A stretch of DNA of 64,000 bases. Source: an uncultured Flavobacteriales bacterium. GTDB lineage: Bacteria; Bacteroidota; Bacteroidia; Flavobacteriales_G; Salibacteraceae. The DNA is taken from assembly GCA_937899835.1 (NCBI GenBank), contig CALCCE010000050.1, positions 16,768-80,767 of the forward strand, written 5' to 3'. The first letter of the stretch is position 1, and each line of letters begins with the position of its first letter. Shown piece by piece: positions 16,649-28,100 of the stretch. The notes beneath the pieces are model-generated. The model was not told where the DNA came from. It made no database searches and saw nothing but the letters and a program-made list of their open reading frames with translations. Both the position numbers and the translations under genes were made by a program.

Positions 16649-19330
16649 TTAACGCACCAAGGTAAAATGATCCATATACTGCCGCGTTGTTCCTAAAACA
16701 TCTTTTAGGGTTACCTGATATACGTAGACACCTTGTTGAGCCATTTCACCTTTTGAATTCACTTGCCCATCCCAACCCGTATACAGATCGTCTGATTCAA
16801 AGATTACCTCTCCCCAACGGTTGAAAATAAGCATATTGAACTCATCTATTCCGTGGCCTTTCCCAAGGAAAATATCGTTTAATCCATCTTCATTTGGGGT
16901 GAATGCATTGGGGATGTGGAAATCGAAAGAGCAGTCAAAAATAACGTTGATGGAATCGGTAAACTGTCCGCAGGTGTTGCTCATTTCTACTGTGTAAACT
17001 CCACTTTCAAAAACGGTTATTTGAGGCGTTGTTTCACCCGTTGACCAACTGTAATTGGTATAATCCTGAGCCAGGTCCAACACGAGCTCATTCTCACACA
17101 GCTCTATGGTTGAATCTAAACTGACAAGAGGTGGAGATACAAGGTAAACCTGGCTAGTGTCTGATGTGACGCAAATGCCATCATCGATCTTTAACCAATA
17201 AGCACCTCCATCCGTCACTGTAATTGCAAAGGAAGTGTCGAGTGTGGACCACTGGTAGTTTTCGCTGCCCGTAAATGTACCTTGGGGAATGACTTGAATG
17301 GAACTATTGTCACATAAATAATAGGGATCCTCCAACCACCAATTCGTGGGGTCTTGAGTAACAAGGAGTAAGGTGTCCGTGAAAAAACAATTGTTTGTGT
17401 CCGTTATTTCTACCCAGTAGGTGCCACTTTGACTCACCGTTATAGAGGGTCTTATTTCATTTGTTGACCAGAGGTAATAACCAGGCAATCCAGGGTCAAT
17501 GAGGTATTCTGTATTGGAACAAATAGTAACGGTATCATCCATGTTTGCATTCTGGGGGTGGACATATACGGTTATTGATCCGCAAATTGCGAGAGAACCA
17601 CCATTTACCGCTAAGGTATAGGTTGTGGTTTGCTGCGGAGCAACGGTAATGGAAGTGGTGTTTTCTCCCGTACTCCACAAAAACTGATTGCCAGAAAGTG
17701 AGGTTAACGTAACTGAATCGCCTGGACATATTGTGGTTGCGGGAGACATGGCGATATCACAATTCTCAACCATCAGGTTGGTTTTAGTGAGAGAATCTAT
17801 GATGCAACCTGAAGGGCTGGTGATATACAGTTTGATATCAAAATTCCCATTGGTAAATGTATGTGTTATGGGGTTTCCTGTCTGTGTTGTTCCGTTTCCA
17901 AAGTCCCAAAGATAGCCGACTGATCCATTGGGGTAATTTCCTTCGAAATAAACAGGTTCACAGGAGCAAATGGTATCTGTGAAATCTTGGTAGTTTAGGG
18001 TGTCTTGCAAATAACCGATTTCAAAACCTGGGGCAAGAGCAGTATAGTTAAAACCAATGGTGTAACCGTAGCCTGAGGCATCGAACAGTCCACTGTATAC
18101 CGCGACAAAAGGAGCACCTGATGAAGACAGGACATGGTCCGTGTTTCCTGGTGGGATTACTACTGTTGCATATGAATAGAAGGGATTAAAAGGGTTGGTA
18201 GTCCAGCCAGTCACCGGAGTTCCATTAAAAGTAATGTTATTGGTATTGGATGCTTCTGTAACTACCTGCACCTTCTGCGGCTTAACAAACGAAAGAAAGG
18301 GATGGTCGAAACCGTAAAACCTTACGTCAGTGACTCCCTGATCATCCGGAGAAACATTAATCATTAACGGATCACCGTCATCCGTGACCCCTGGCAAATG
18401 CCCGGTTATAAAACGAAAACCTCTGGTAAATACTTGAACAGAAATCGGCTTATTTGAGGAAATATAGCCAAGCCCGATCAAATTGCCTCGATAATAAGCT
18501 CCGGCATTGAGGTTGATATTATTCCCATTAAAAGATACCTGAGTACCGTTCTCACTCGCTATAATATTTACAAAATAGTCGTTGTTATAGGGCAAAGGCA
18601 CAAGATTGAAAGAGGTTCCCCAAGTCTCCACGGGCGTCATCTGACTAACTAAATGATCTCGTGCAGGAATGGCGCCAACCTCTGTTGATCTTGCTCCTGA
18701 GAAAACAGCTACAGGATGCATTTTGCCAGCTGAATTACAAATGACTTCGATGTGGGTACCCGTCAATTCTGAACTTGATTGTACCTGATGGAGCTCTCCC
18801 GCATCGAGGTTAATGGTGCTGATACCTCCTGCAGGACTTGTTATTTGAATGCTGGTATTGTTAGCTGTGCCTACAATAATGTATTCAGCCAAATCATCTC
18901 TTGGAACAGGTTCAAACCATGTTGCAACGTAATATTCATAGCCTAAAGCGGCAAGTGGCTTTATTTGCACCGCATCTTCGCTGCCTCCGTCCCTGTTAAG
19001 TGTGTAAACAGATACGTAGTCGCTTGAAGTAATCTTTATCCCAAAAGGGAAAGTTCCCGTTGAGCTGGCCTGCGTTATGTTTGATGGCAACACCATTTCG
19101 ATAGAACCATTTGCAGGAACAGTAAATGAAGTTGACCATCCGGATTGTGGGATCTCAACGACCCCAGTAGCTCCATTATCGGAGGTGATTGCAACAACAG
19201 ATTTAGTTAAGGATGATATATTCGCCATAAAACCAAACCAGAATTCTTTCCCCTTAAGGTTGTGTTTTTGTCCTTGAGTGGTCAAGCACAAAAACAAGAA
19301 TGTTATCAGAGATAGAATTGTTTTGTTCAT
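16649..19330 (-). CDS. T9SS type B secreted protein: IgGFc-binding-like N-terminus, PKD/Ig repeats, gliding C-terminal domain
   Basis: 893 residues from the ATG at 19330, chosen because a signal peptide (MNKTILSLITFLFLCLTTQG) starts there; the longer frame upstream is not signal-like. The N-terminal third (GKEFWFGFMANIS, VVIPPGNTDHVLSSSGAPF) resembles the IgGFc-binding N-terminal domain found in Bacteroidota surface proteins. A PKD domain follows (LWDFGNGTTQTGNPITHTF), then four or five Ig-like units with YLWST/YQWST motifs. The last 95 residues (IPNAFTPNEDGLND, FNRWGEVIFES, WDG, GVYVYQV) are the gliding-motility-associated, type B sorting domain. Proteins of this build are large adhesins; the ligand is unknown. 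Confidence 0.88.
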   Translation of the reverse strand: MNKTILSLITFLFLCLTTQGQKHNLKGKEFWFGFMANISSLTKSVVAITSDNGATGVVEIPQSGWSTSFTVPANGSIEMVLPSNITQASSTGTFPFGIKITSSDYVSVYTLNRDGGSEDAVQIKPLAALGYEYYVATWFEPVPRDDLAEYIIVGTANNTSIQITSPAGGISTINLDAGELHQVQSSSELTGTHIEVICNSAGKMHPVAVFSGARSTEVGAIPARDHLVSQMTPVETWGTSFNLVPLPYNNDYFVNIIASENGTQVSFNGNNINLNAGAYYRGNLIGLGYISSNKPISVQVFTRGFRFITGHLPGVTDDGDPLMINVSPDDQGVTDVRFYGFDHPFLSFVKPQKVQVVTEASNTNNITFNGTPVTGWTTNPFNPFYSYATVVIPPGNTDHVLSSSGAPFVAVYSGLFDASGYGYTIGFNYTALAPGFEIGYLQDTLNYQDFTDTICSCEPVYFEGNYPNGSVGYLWDFGNGTTQTGNPITHTFTNGNFDIKLYITSPSGCIIDSLTKTNLMVENCDIAMSPATTICPGDSVTLTSLSGNQFLWSTGENTTSITVAPQQTTTYTLAVNGGSLAICGSITVYVHPQNANMDDTVTICSNTEYLIDPGLPGYYLWSTNEIRPSITVSQSGTYWVEITDTNNCFFTDTLLLVTQDPTNWWLEDPYYLCDNSSIQVIPQGTFTGSENYQWSTLDTSFAITVTDGGAYWLKIDDGICVTSDTSQVYLVSPPLVSLDSTIELCENELVLDLAQDYTNYSWSTGETTPQITVFESGVYTVEMSNTCGQFTDSINVIFDCSFDFHIPNAFTPNEDGLNDIFLGKGHGIDEFNMLIFNRWGEVIFESDDLYTGWDGQVNSKGEMAQQGVYVYQVTLKDVLGTTRQYMDHFTLVR

Positions 19331-20017
19331 CAATCTTCTATAAATGCTTGATTCTAATCTAAAGACTGAAAAAAGTATGTAAACGTTGTTTGTGCAATTA
19401 CGATAGATCAGCAACCGGCTATACTTTGTTTTCAAGCATATTTGGGTGAGTTCTTTTTCAAGTTCAACAGCAGGGTTTTCTCAACTCAATTGTGTTCAAG
19501 CTATTCTGCTGTATGACCGATGTGAGCTTATTTAGTTACAAAATGGTTACAGATCATGTAAGTATTTGATCCAATTAGGTTAATTGCAAAACGCTTTGCT
19601 GCGTTGAGCTTCTTAATTAAACCTACTCTGTTTTTCTTATTAAGTCTACTGAGGATGAGAAAACGGTAGGATAAAGCAATTAAACGGTATCCTTCGATTG
19701 TGTTTAATTATTGATTTGAACTCGAACGCAATCTGCTTCAGACCCTTGTACTTTTTGTTGGTTTTTAGGGAGTTGTCTGGATTTGAATGATTGAAAAAAA
19801 TAGCTTGAAGAAAAGTAGAATTGGTGAGGCCTTTTGATTGCGCTTTGCTTTAGGAAGCGGTTTTAGGATTTTCGATTTTCTGAACTGATTGCTGTAATTT
19901 ATTTTGATAAATTACTGGATTGTCGAAACAAAAATTATTCAAAAGGTTATCCTAAGTATGGAGTAGTTTTGACGTGAATTATGAATGATATTTGAAAATT
20001 AAATTCACCTTTTTTTG
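19331..20017. other. AT-rich intergenic region
   Basis: About 690 bases between two divergent genes without a convincing ORF, RNA or repeat. A -7 box for the downstream lipoprotein lies at 19964-19971; otherwise I see nothing in it. Confidence 0.5.
19964..19971 (+). promoter_or_regulatory. -7 promoter element TAGTTTTG
   Basis: Exact TAnnTTTG match 47 bases before the ATG of the lipoprotein gene at 20018. Confidence 0.4.
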
Positions 20018-20695
20018 ATGAAAAATCGAATTTTGAGCTGTGTTTTGTTAGTTGTTACGCTGTTCCTGTTTGGAGGGTGTTTAGAGAATAATACCCAATT
20101 TGAGAAGAAAGGGAAAATTCTTGATCACTACTATTATAGAAATCAACAGAATTTATTGAGGATGCAGAATGATGACTTTGAAATTGAATTGTTGCCTTTA
20201 TTTTCTGGGAATAATGCCAAGACTAACCAGCTGAAAAAAATCAGAAACTTAACTTCTCATACAGTTGATTATTTGGCTTCCTTTCAATCAAAAGTTGTTG
20301 AGTATGTTGAGGGAGGGAGTCAAGAGGACTGGTTGAAAATAAATGGGTTAGATAATTACCTCAAGCCAACTGAATTTCTGTTCGGTGACGACCCAGCTTC
20401 TCCAAAGGAAGGTAAATGGACTGCGTTAGGATTAGAATTACACCTCAAAAATTTCAAAGAGAACATGTTGGCACTTTTGGAGTCAAAACACCGTTCCTTT
20501 TTCTATTGTCCGATAGACCCGCAAGATTTCACTTATGATGAAGACGGGGTACAAATGATTGAAAGTTGGGAGAGTGTCCTATTCTACAACCAACCTCTTT
20601 CGAATGTGTTGGTGCGGCTTTCCATGCTTCAATATCATGTATTACAGACGGAGCAAATTGTCTTGCTTGAGCTGAAAAGGATAGAGAGTTATTAG
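20018..20695 (+). CDS. Small lipoprotein of unknown function
   Basis: 225 residues from the ATG at 20018; a TTG just before it could also serve. The type II signal peptide ends in LFLFGGC, with Cys followed by LENN. The rest is mainly helical and mildly charged (LLRMQNDDFEIELLPL, LTSHTVDYLASFQSKVVEYV), suggesting a helical bundle anchored in the periplasm. The composition is AT-rich like the flanking stretch. I do not recognise a family. Some gliding-associated lipoproteins look superficially alike, but no diagnostic motif is present. It is followed by a convergent MORN-like gene, so it is probably transcribed alone. Confidence 0.7.
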   Translation: MKNRILSCVLLVVTLFLFGGCLENNTQFEKKGKILDHYYYRNQQNLLRMQNDDFEIELLPLFSGNNAKTNQLKKIRNLTSHTVDYLASFQSKVVEYVEGGSQEDWLKINGLDNYLKPTEFLFGDDPASPKEGKWTALGLELHLKNFKENMLALLESKHRSFFYCPIDPQDFTYDEDGVQMIESWESVLFYNQPLSNVLVRLSMLQYHVLQTEQIVLLELKRIESY

Positions 20696-20790
20696 GAAAA
20701 TGAAAGCTTTGGACAATTTGTATCAAGAAACACGGCCTATAGTGGAGGTCTGTTCAATGGTAACAGGAGAGAGAGTCGCCAGTGTGAAAC

Positions 20791-21597
20791 TCAGCTGCCT
20801 CCCTGGTACTCCTTTTTTTTGTACCAGCCTGCTTCAGCCTTATACCAGCCACTATTTCCTTTCTTGTAAAAGAGTACTTTTATTAAAGCGCCCTTTGGGT
20901 TGTAGTAGTACCATTTTCCTTTTCTTTTCCATTGATCCTTTTGGATTTTTCCTTTCGTTTTAATAGATCCATTAGGGTAATTTTCGAGATAGGAATTCTT
21001 TCTGTCATCTCTTTGCGTTTGAATATTGCCATTATCAAAGTAGGTGTATTCAATTTGCCTTTCTTCGTCATAAAAGGATATTAATTGACCATTGGGATAA
21101 TAGGATCGAAGCATTTTTTGACCACTGGGTGATTCTATAAAGGAGGATCGGAGGGTTCCGGTTTCATAGAAACATTCACTTTTTATTATGGTACCAAAGC
21201 TCCAACTGTTGATGCATTCCGCTTGTCCAGACTCGTACCAATAAAATTCATTTCCGTGTCTGTCCCCATTTTGATATTTTGCATGGTACCGTTGGTTCAT
21301 GTTTTCATCCATAATGGATAGTTCACCGTCTGGTTTGTTGGGTAAAGTGATGATCCGCTTTACAAAGCAAGCTTCTCCCACGTTCAAACTATCAAAGTTG
21401 TGGAGTTGTATCTGTGAACTATCAGATGCTGTCTTGTTTATTTTGAAATCGACAAGTTTATACTTTGCCGGAATGTTGCTGGCAATGAACGCTGCAATTG
21501 AATTGGAGGAGTCGGCCAATTGCAGCGTGTCATGACTTTGGGCTTTCACCACTTGCAAGGATAAAAGGACGATCAGAGAAAGGATACCTGGTTTCAT
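20791..21597 (-). CDS. Exported MORN/YwqK-like repeat protein
   Basis: 268 residues from the ATG at 21597; the frame is open upstream, but the signal peptide MKPGILSLIVLLSLQVVKAQ fixes this start. The C-terminal 150 residues hold repeats of the form Y-x-N-G-x-x-x-x (YHAKYQNGDRHGNEF, SYYPNGQLISFYDEE, YTYFDNGNIQTQ, ENYPNGSIKTKG, WYYYNPKGALIKV), the YwqK/MORN pattern. That repeat forms an elongated beta sheet and is common in exported Bacteroidota proteins. No enzymatic motif. The position at the edge of an AT-rich region suggests accessory status. Function unknown. Confidence 0.8.
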   Translation of the reverse strand: MKPGILSLIVLLSLQVVKAQSHDTLQLADSSNSIAAFIASNIPAKYKLVDFKINKTASDSSQIQLHNFDSLNVGEACFVKRIITLPNKPDGELSIMDENMNQRYHAKYQNGDRHGNEFYWYESGQAECINSWSFGTIIKSECFYETGTLRSSFIESPSGQKMLRSYYPNGQLISFYDEERQIEYTYFDNGNIQTQRDDRKNSYLENYPNGSIKTKGKIQKDQWKRKGKWYYYNPKGALIKVLFYKKGNSGWYKAEAGWYKKKEYQGGS

Positions 21598-22127
21598 ATT
21601 GTTCGATTTGAAGGTTGATACCTCACCTTGGAAAAGGTAACCTCGCGAAATAGTCGTAGCGGATGGTATCCAATGCCTACTGCGAAAATGCTGTTCCCAT
21701 CTGTTTTCGAAGACCTTGCAAGTGCCTCTCGTCAAACTCTTAAAAGTGGAAAGCTTCAAAGGATTTTTAGGAGTGAGGCCTTCCCGCCGATGGTGAGATC
21801 AGGAATCTTGAATCGGATATCCAATAATAGTGATGCTTAGCTATTTTTTGGTGGCTACTAAAGCAAGGTAGCTTTAATAGATTGGAAAGGGTTGCAGCAT
21901 TTCGGGTAGAACTCCAACCGAAATGCTGTCCATCTACTAAAATTTGGGTCTGAAAAGGTCACTGTCTCGCCAAAGTCAATCCTGTGGCTTAATGCTCTTC
22001 CGGTAATCGGAATGACTCCACATTTATTCCATAAATCGGAAAGTGGGGATTCCTGTGAAAATGTTTATCTATTTGTTTTTCAGCTGTTTATATTTTTTGG
22101 ACCACTATTTAATAGTAGTGGGGGCAA
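21598..22127. other. Intergenic region with two hairpins
   Basis: No gene seen. A perfect 11-bp inverted repeat, CAGCATTTCGG / CCGAAATGCTG, lies at 21895-21928 with a 12-base loop and no T run. A second, CCACTA / TAGTGG, lies at 22102-22121, ending 6 bases before the start of the 2155-residue gene, where it could affect translation or bind a regulator. Confidence 0.45.
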
Positions 22128-25100
22128 ATGAACAAACCTATGAGACCATATCTACTCCTGCTAACCGTAATGCTTTCTTTGGGAAGCATTTTTAAGGCTA
22201 ATGCTGCTGCCACCATTTCGTCCACCGTAACCAGTGAAATGGAGGTTTGCCTAAACAGCGAAAGTTTTGAACTGGTGATCGTCAACGACTCTACCGCAAC
22301 CTTGACCAATGTGTCGGTAGTGGTCGCGCTACCTTCAGGAATTCGATATGTCTATGGTTCTTTGTTTGAGACAACATATAGTAAGGTGCAAGAACAAAAT
22401 GTGGTGAAGAACAACAATTTGATTTTTAGTTCAGGAAATATACCCGCGGGCGACAGCATCAAATTTTCGATAGCAGTAGCGGCCTTTCAGGATGCCATCA
22501 CCTTTCAGGATGCAGGAAACATTTTTCGCAATACCGTTACCATCCATTACGATGGAGGCTCCGAAACGCACGTGAGTGATGCGTATAACATCTTGTATCC
22601 TGCGCTCACCATTCTTTCCGTCTCTCCCAATGCCGCGACCATCTTGAGTGGTAACTCCCTCACGCGCAATGTAACCGTTATTAATGGCGGAAACGGCAAG
22701 GCCAGCACCGTGTACCTCACTGACGTGAGAAATGCTTCTACCTTAACATTGGATGCCACGTCTCTTGGAACGATCAGTGGAGACACTATTGTGCTCAGTG
22801 GAAGTGATTTCAACGGTGTTGGAAACAGTGACAATTACCTTGATCAGAACGAGTCTTTTACGTTAACTCAAACCTTGTCGGGGACAAGTTGTGTTGACGT
22901 TACGGTGACTTCTGCCATTAATGCTCACTGGGGTTGTGATGGTGACCTTTTGAGTACTTCCACCAGCTACGGCAACGTTAGTATCGATTTCCAAAGCCCC
23001 AAACTTGCTCTCTCCGGTACTGAAGTCCTGGAGGATTGTTTTGGTTCGGGTGCGCCCTCCAACCAAACGATGCGCATCGTCAACAAAGGAACTGGTGTGG
23101 CATCCAACATTGATGTTTCGATTTTTAAGTCCACCGGAGGCACTTACAACCAAACTATTTTTTCCCGATTTGATCCTGCTTCTCTCCAATACAAAGTAGG
23201 GCAGAGTGGTGCCTTTACCACCGTTACCGGGATGACGAGTACCGCCACGCAGAACACCGGAGATTATAGCTGTTTGGGGACAAACCCGGTGGGAAAAATG
23301 GATTTTACGCTGGTGAACATCCAACCGGGCGACACCATTTACGTGGCCTGGGACATGTACTCCTGTTGCGTGCAAACCTGCAACAACGAGGCGGTGAAAG
23401 GCTGGCGCGCTGAACTGAGTTATTCTGATGTATGTGCTACCACTCTCTACACCGCCTCGCTTAACGGGCAAAGCAGGAACAACCACTTGATTTCTTTTAC
23501 CACCGAAACGCCCACCGACATCATCGACGGAGAGGATGAAGACTTCACTTTTATCGTATCGAGTTTTGAAAACGACCTGCCTGCAGGAGACGGAGCCAGC
23601 TACAAAGTGACCTTTACGCTGGAACTGGGATTGGTGTACGAAAACCTAAAGTTTCATTCCAACGGCGTTCAATGGACGCCTCAATCCATCAATTATTCCA
23701 GCAACGTGGTGACGGCTTTCTTTCCGGCAGCGGCTCCTTTTACGGTGCCTAAAAGTGAAATGGAACTGACCCTTTCTGGCAGTTGTGGCAGTCCGGGCTG
23801 GAAAACCATTGAGATGGACCTGGCCTACCTTCCAGATACTTCTTGCACTACAGGTTGTGAAATTCCGATGGAGTGTGACCTGGAGGTGGAGACGTATTTA
23901 CATTGCCCGGCCGTGGGTTGCGCAGGCCCGAACGTACTCGCTTTTTCGGTGCTGCGCACCAATTTTGGATTGCCCGACAACAACCTGGATGGCATGGCCG
24001 ACGGTAGTGGAGCGCTTAATCTATCCGAAATAAAGCGCAACCGTGCCATGGTAGGAGATACCATTGAAACGGTGGTGACCTCGTTTGTGAAGTCTTCAGG
24101 AACTACCTGGAACTATGGGGCCTTTACTTCCTCGATCGACTATGGCAGTGTATTGAGCTTTGTGAATGCCACGTTGACCATTTACGATTCCAGTGCAGCT
24201 ACCCACTTCATCGTTACCAACCTTACTCCCACCACATCCATATCCAATCATCAGCAAGATTTTAGTTTTGATCTTGCCACCGCGAACCTCAGCGCTTTAA
24301 ATCCGGCTCTTTCCGGCTATTCCTACGCTGGTGGCGACTCCATCGAACTTCGGATCAACTACCGGGTGAGCGACAATGTGAATGGATTGCTTCAGGAAAC
24401 CACTTTTCTGAATGAGTTTTACCTGAGTGCAGTGGCCAATCCAAGCAATGGCCAAAAGGAATATTGCAATTTTAAAAACGGCCGCATTACCCTCATTGGC
24501 TACGATTGGAGAAACAATTCCCAAAACAGCCTTACGGTAACGTCCTGTACCAAAGTGGTGAACCAATATTGGGGAATGTCCATTGGCGATCTTTCTTCCA
24601 ACTACGGAGGGGGCAACCTGTTCCCCTACGAATACCGCTATTGGGGACAAATCAAGGAGGCCTGGTTGGTGTTGCCGCCCAATTATTCGCACGTCAACAC
24701 AATTTTAAAACACTGGGGTACTAAGAAAACCAATTCCACGAACAGCCAAACGGTGAACAACGTTTCTCCTGACCAGGTCACCGGGGACACCCTTTATTAC
24801 AACATGGCCCAATACTATTCATCGGGCCAGTTCAAGAAGAGTGACGATGGGTTTCACGGTAGAATTCAGGTAGAAATTGCGCCCAATTGCGATGTGCCAG
24901 AGAATCAATACGAAGACATGGTTTGGATTTTCAATTACGAAAAGTCGGATGCCATTGATGGAGCAGAATCGGGTCAGGTGTTGGCCTCGTCCAACGACCG
25001 GATTCGCTACAAGCGCTCTGCGTTGCAACCCATTTCAGCCAATCCTACTCAAGATGCGAATACCCGTAAGGTGGTTTGGGATTATAAATTGAAAAATACT

Positions 25101-28100
25101 TCGAGTTCGGGTGCCGACAATGCGTGGATCCATTTTATTCCGCCGAGCAATTTCACGATTGATTCGGTGGTGAATGATGCTACGGGAGCTTTGCTCACAC
25201 TGCAAAACGACATTTATCGGGTGGGTGAAATCAAGGCCAATGCTTCTGCTGATCTGAGCATTCACGGCACTTTCAGCAGCTGCGATACGGTGCGTGTGCT
25301 TACTTACACCGGCTACGAGTGCACAGGCTATCCCACTGATTTCGCCAGCTTTGCCTGCCCTTATGAGAATTATTCGCTCTACGTAGAGCCGAAGCCTTCG
25401 GCCTACCAAACCCGAATTTCCACGGAATTGGGTGCTGACCCCTGCAACGCGGAGTTGGAGTTGGAAATTGACATCACCAGCGTGAAGTTGGCACACATGT
25501 TTGACATGACGATCGACTACATCACGCCTGACACGCAAAAGATCAGCGTAAAGCCCAATACCTCGGAGTTTCTTTACAACATTTCTAATGCGTACACCAG
25601 CATAGCCGATCCCGCATACGACAACGGGTCGAAAACCTACTCCTTCGACATCAACGATTACAACAGCGCTTTCGCGCTGGACGGTATTCCTGGTGTGCTG
25701 GACATCAACAATAACCGCTACAAACTCAGCACCACCTTAAAGCTTGGAGATCAATTCCAAAACGGAGATTTCTTGCAGGTGCAAATCAATGGTGCCAACG
25801 CTTGTAATGTGCCACTGCAAACCATCAACCTGGCCATTGATCCCAACATGAGTTTTGAGAAAGACAACACTGCAGGACTGCATTTGGACAACATCGACAG
25901 TTGGAGTGCCTCTTGGGGCGACTATACCGGTGATGGATACGACGACCTGTTCGTTCCTTCCAAAGATGTAAATGCTCAAAACCTGCTCTATCAAAACAAT
26001 CAGGACGGTACGTTTACCAAAATTACTTCTGGTCCTGTGGTAGAAGATTTAGGAGCCGCAGTGGCCGGCACCTGGGGGGATTACGACAACGATGGTGATG
26101 TGGACCTATTTGTGACTTATCAGGCCAACGCCCCCAACCGGCTCTACCGAAACAACGGTGACAGCACGTTTACCCGTGTAGCTAATTCAGTCCTCAGTCA
26201 GGGAGGCATTTACGGTCATTCGGCGGCTTGGGCAGATTACAACAAAGATGGAAACCTCGATTTGATGGTGGCGAACTACCACGTTACCCACTTCAACCAC
26301 CTCTATTACGGGGATGGCAACGGAGGGTTTACCAAAGACCAAAACAGTGTGATTGCCCAATCGGCTACATCAGCGGTTGGGGTAGCCTGGGGCGACTACG
26401 ACAACGATGGGGATGCTGATCTTTTTCTGGCCAATACCAATGGGGAAAACAACCAGTTGTTTCGCAATGATGCCGGACTGTTCGTAGAAATCACCAGCGG
26501 CAATGTGGTGAACGATGGCGGAAACTCGGTAGGGGGCACCTGGGGCGATTACGACAGCGATGGTGACCTGGACCTGTTTGTGACCAATGCCAGCATGTTG
26601 GAACCCAACTTTCTTTACAACAACAATGGAGATGGCACTTTCACTAAGGTGACTTCAGGTGCCATAGTGACCGACATTTCAAACGCTCATGGAGCTTCCT
26701 GGATCGACTACGACAACGATGGCGATTTGGATTTGACAGTGGCCAACGATCAATTCAACAATTTTCTCTACTCCAACAATGGAGACGGCACCTTTACCAA
26801 GCTTACCAATGCCATTACTGAGGAAACTGGTAACTCTTTTGGCGTGTCGTGGTCCGACTTTGACAACGATGGCGATTACGACCTTTATGTGGCCAATCGT
26901 GGCAACAGCAAAAACGACTTTTTCATCAACGAGAAAGGCTCTTGCACGAACCACATTGTAGTAGACCTTGAAGGATGCATCTCGAACCGGGATGGTATCG
27001 GTGCCAGAATTGGGGTGAAAGTCACCATCAATGGTGCTTCAGTTTGGCAGTATAAGCATGTGTCTACTCAAACTTCGGGCATGGCCGGGCAGAACTCGAA
27101 CAAGATACTGTTTGGCTTGAACGATGCTACTGCGATTGATAGCCTGGTGGTAGAATGGCCATCGGGAGTGGTTTCTTACCTCAATGGAGCGGCTGTCAAC
27201 CAAATTCATAAAATCAATGAAGACTGCGCTTCGAAAGTTTGTGGAATGGTGTTCAACGATCAAAATGGAAACGGGGTGCAAGACTTGGGAGAGAAGGGAA
27301 TTCCCAATGCGAGTCTTACGGTAAGTCCTGGCGGGTTTAAGGTATACACGGACGACAACGGTTACTACCAACTGTACATTGGTGACGGCTCCTATACCAT
27401 TGCCTTGGATACCAACTCCAAATGGACACAAACCTTGCCCGTGGCTAATGGCGGTTACACCTTGGTGGTGGACAAGGCTACGGCTACCGAATACTGTGGC
27501 AACGACTTTGGCCGGAATGCGGTTTGCAGCGATCCTGATTTGAGCTTGAGCCTTGGAACCACTGCTTTCCGCAGGGGTTTGACCAACATGCTCAATGTGG
27601 TGGTGACCAACGAGGGCGCTTACGATGCCACCGAGACCATTCAGGTAGACCTGACGATGACCGACAACGTGTACATCCTCGATACAGACTGGACCCAAGG
27701 GATTGCACCGAGTGGCTATCGTGCTTATAGTCTGACTTTTTCAGGGCTGGACCAATTGAGCGATACGATTTTTGAATTGACGGATTCTGTGGCCTTGAGT
27801 GCCGGATTGGATGATTTGGTTACGGTGGAAGCGGAAATCAGCTATGCGAGCAGCGAATGCGATACCACCAACAACACGTATTCCATGACCGACATCGTGG
27901 TGGGCTCTATTGACCCGAACGACAAAATGGTGATGGTGCAAGACCTGGGTAAATCCGAAGTAGCTCACCGGAACGAGGTGTTGATCTATAAGATTCGGTT
28001 TCAAAACGTAGGCACCTATGCGGCCCGCATTGTGCGCATTGTGGACGAGCTTTCGCCCGATCTCGATTGGAGTACTTTCCAAATGGAGAGTTCTTCTCAC

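Noticed and set aside
21628..21840. 70-codon plus-strand frame in the gap before the giant protein
   Set aside because: No family resemblance, no promoter and no start support; composition looks non-coding.
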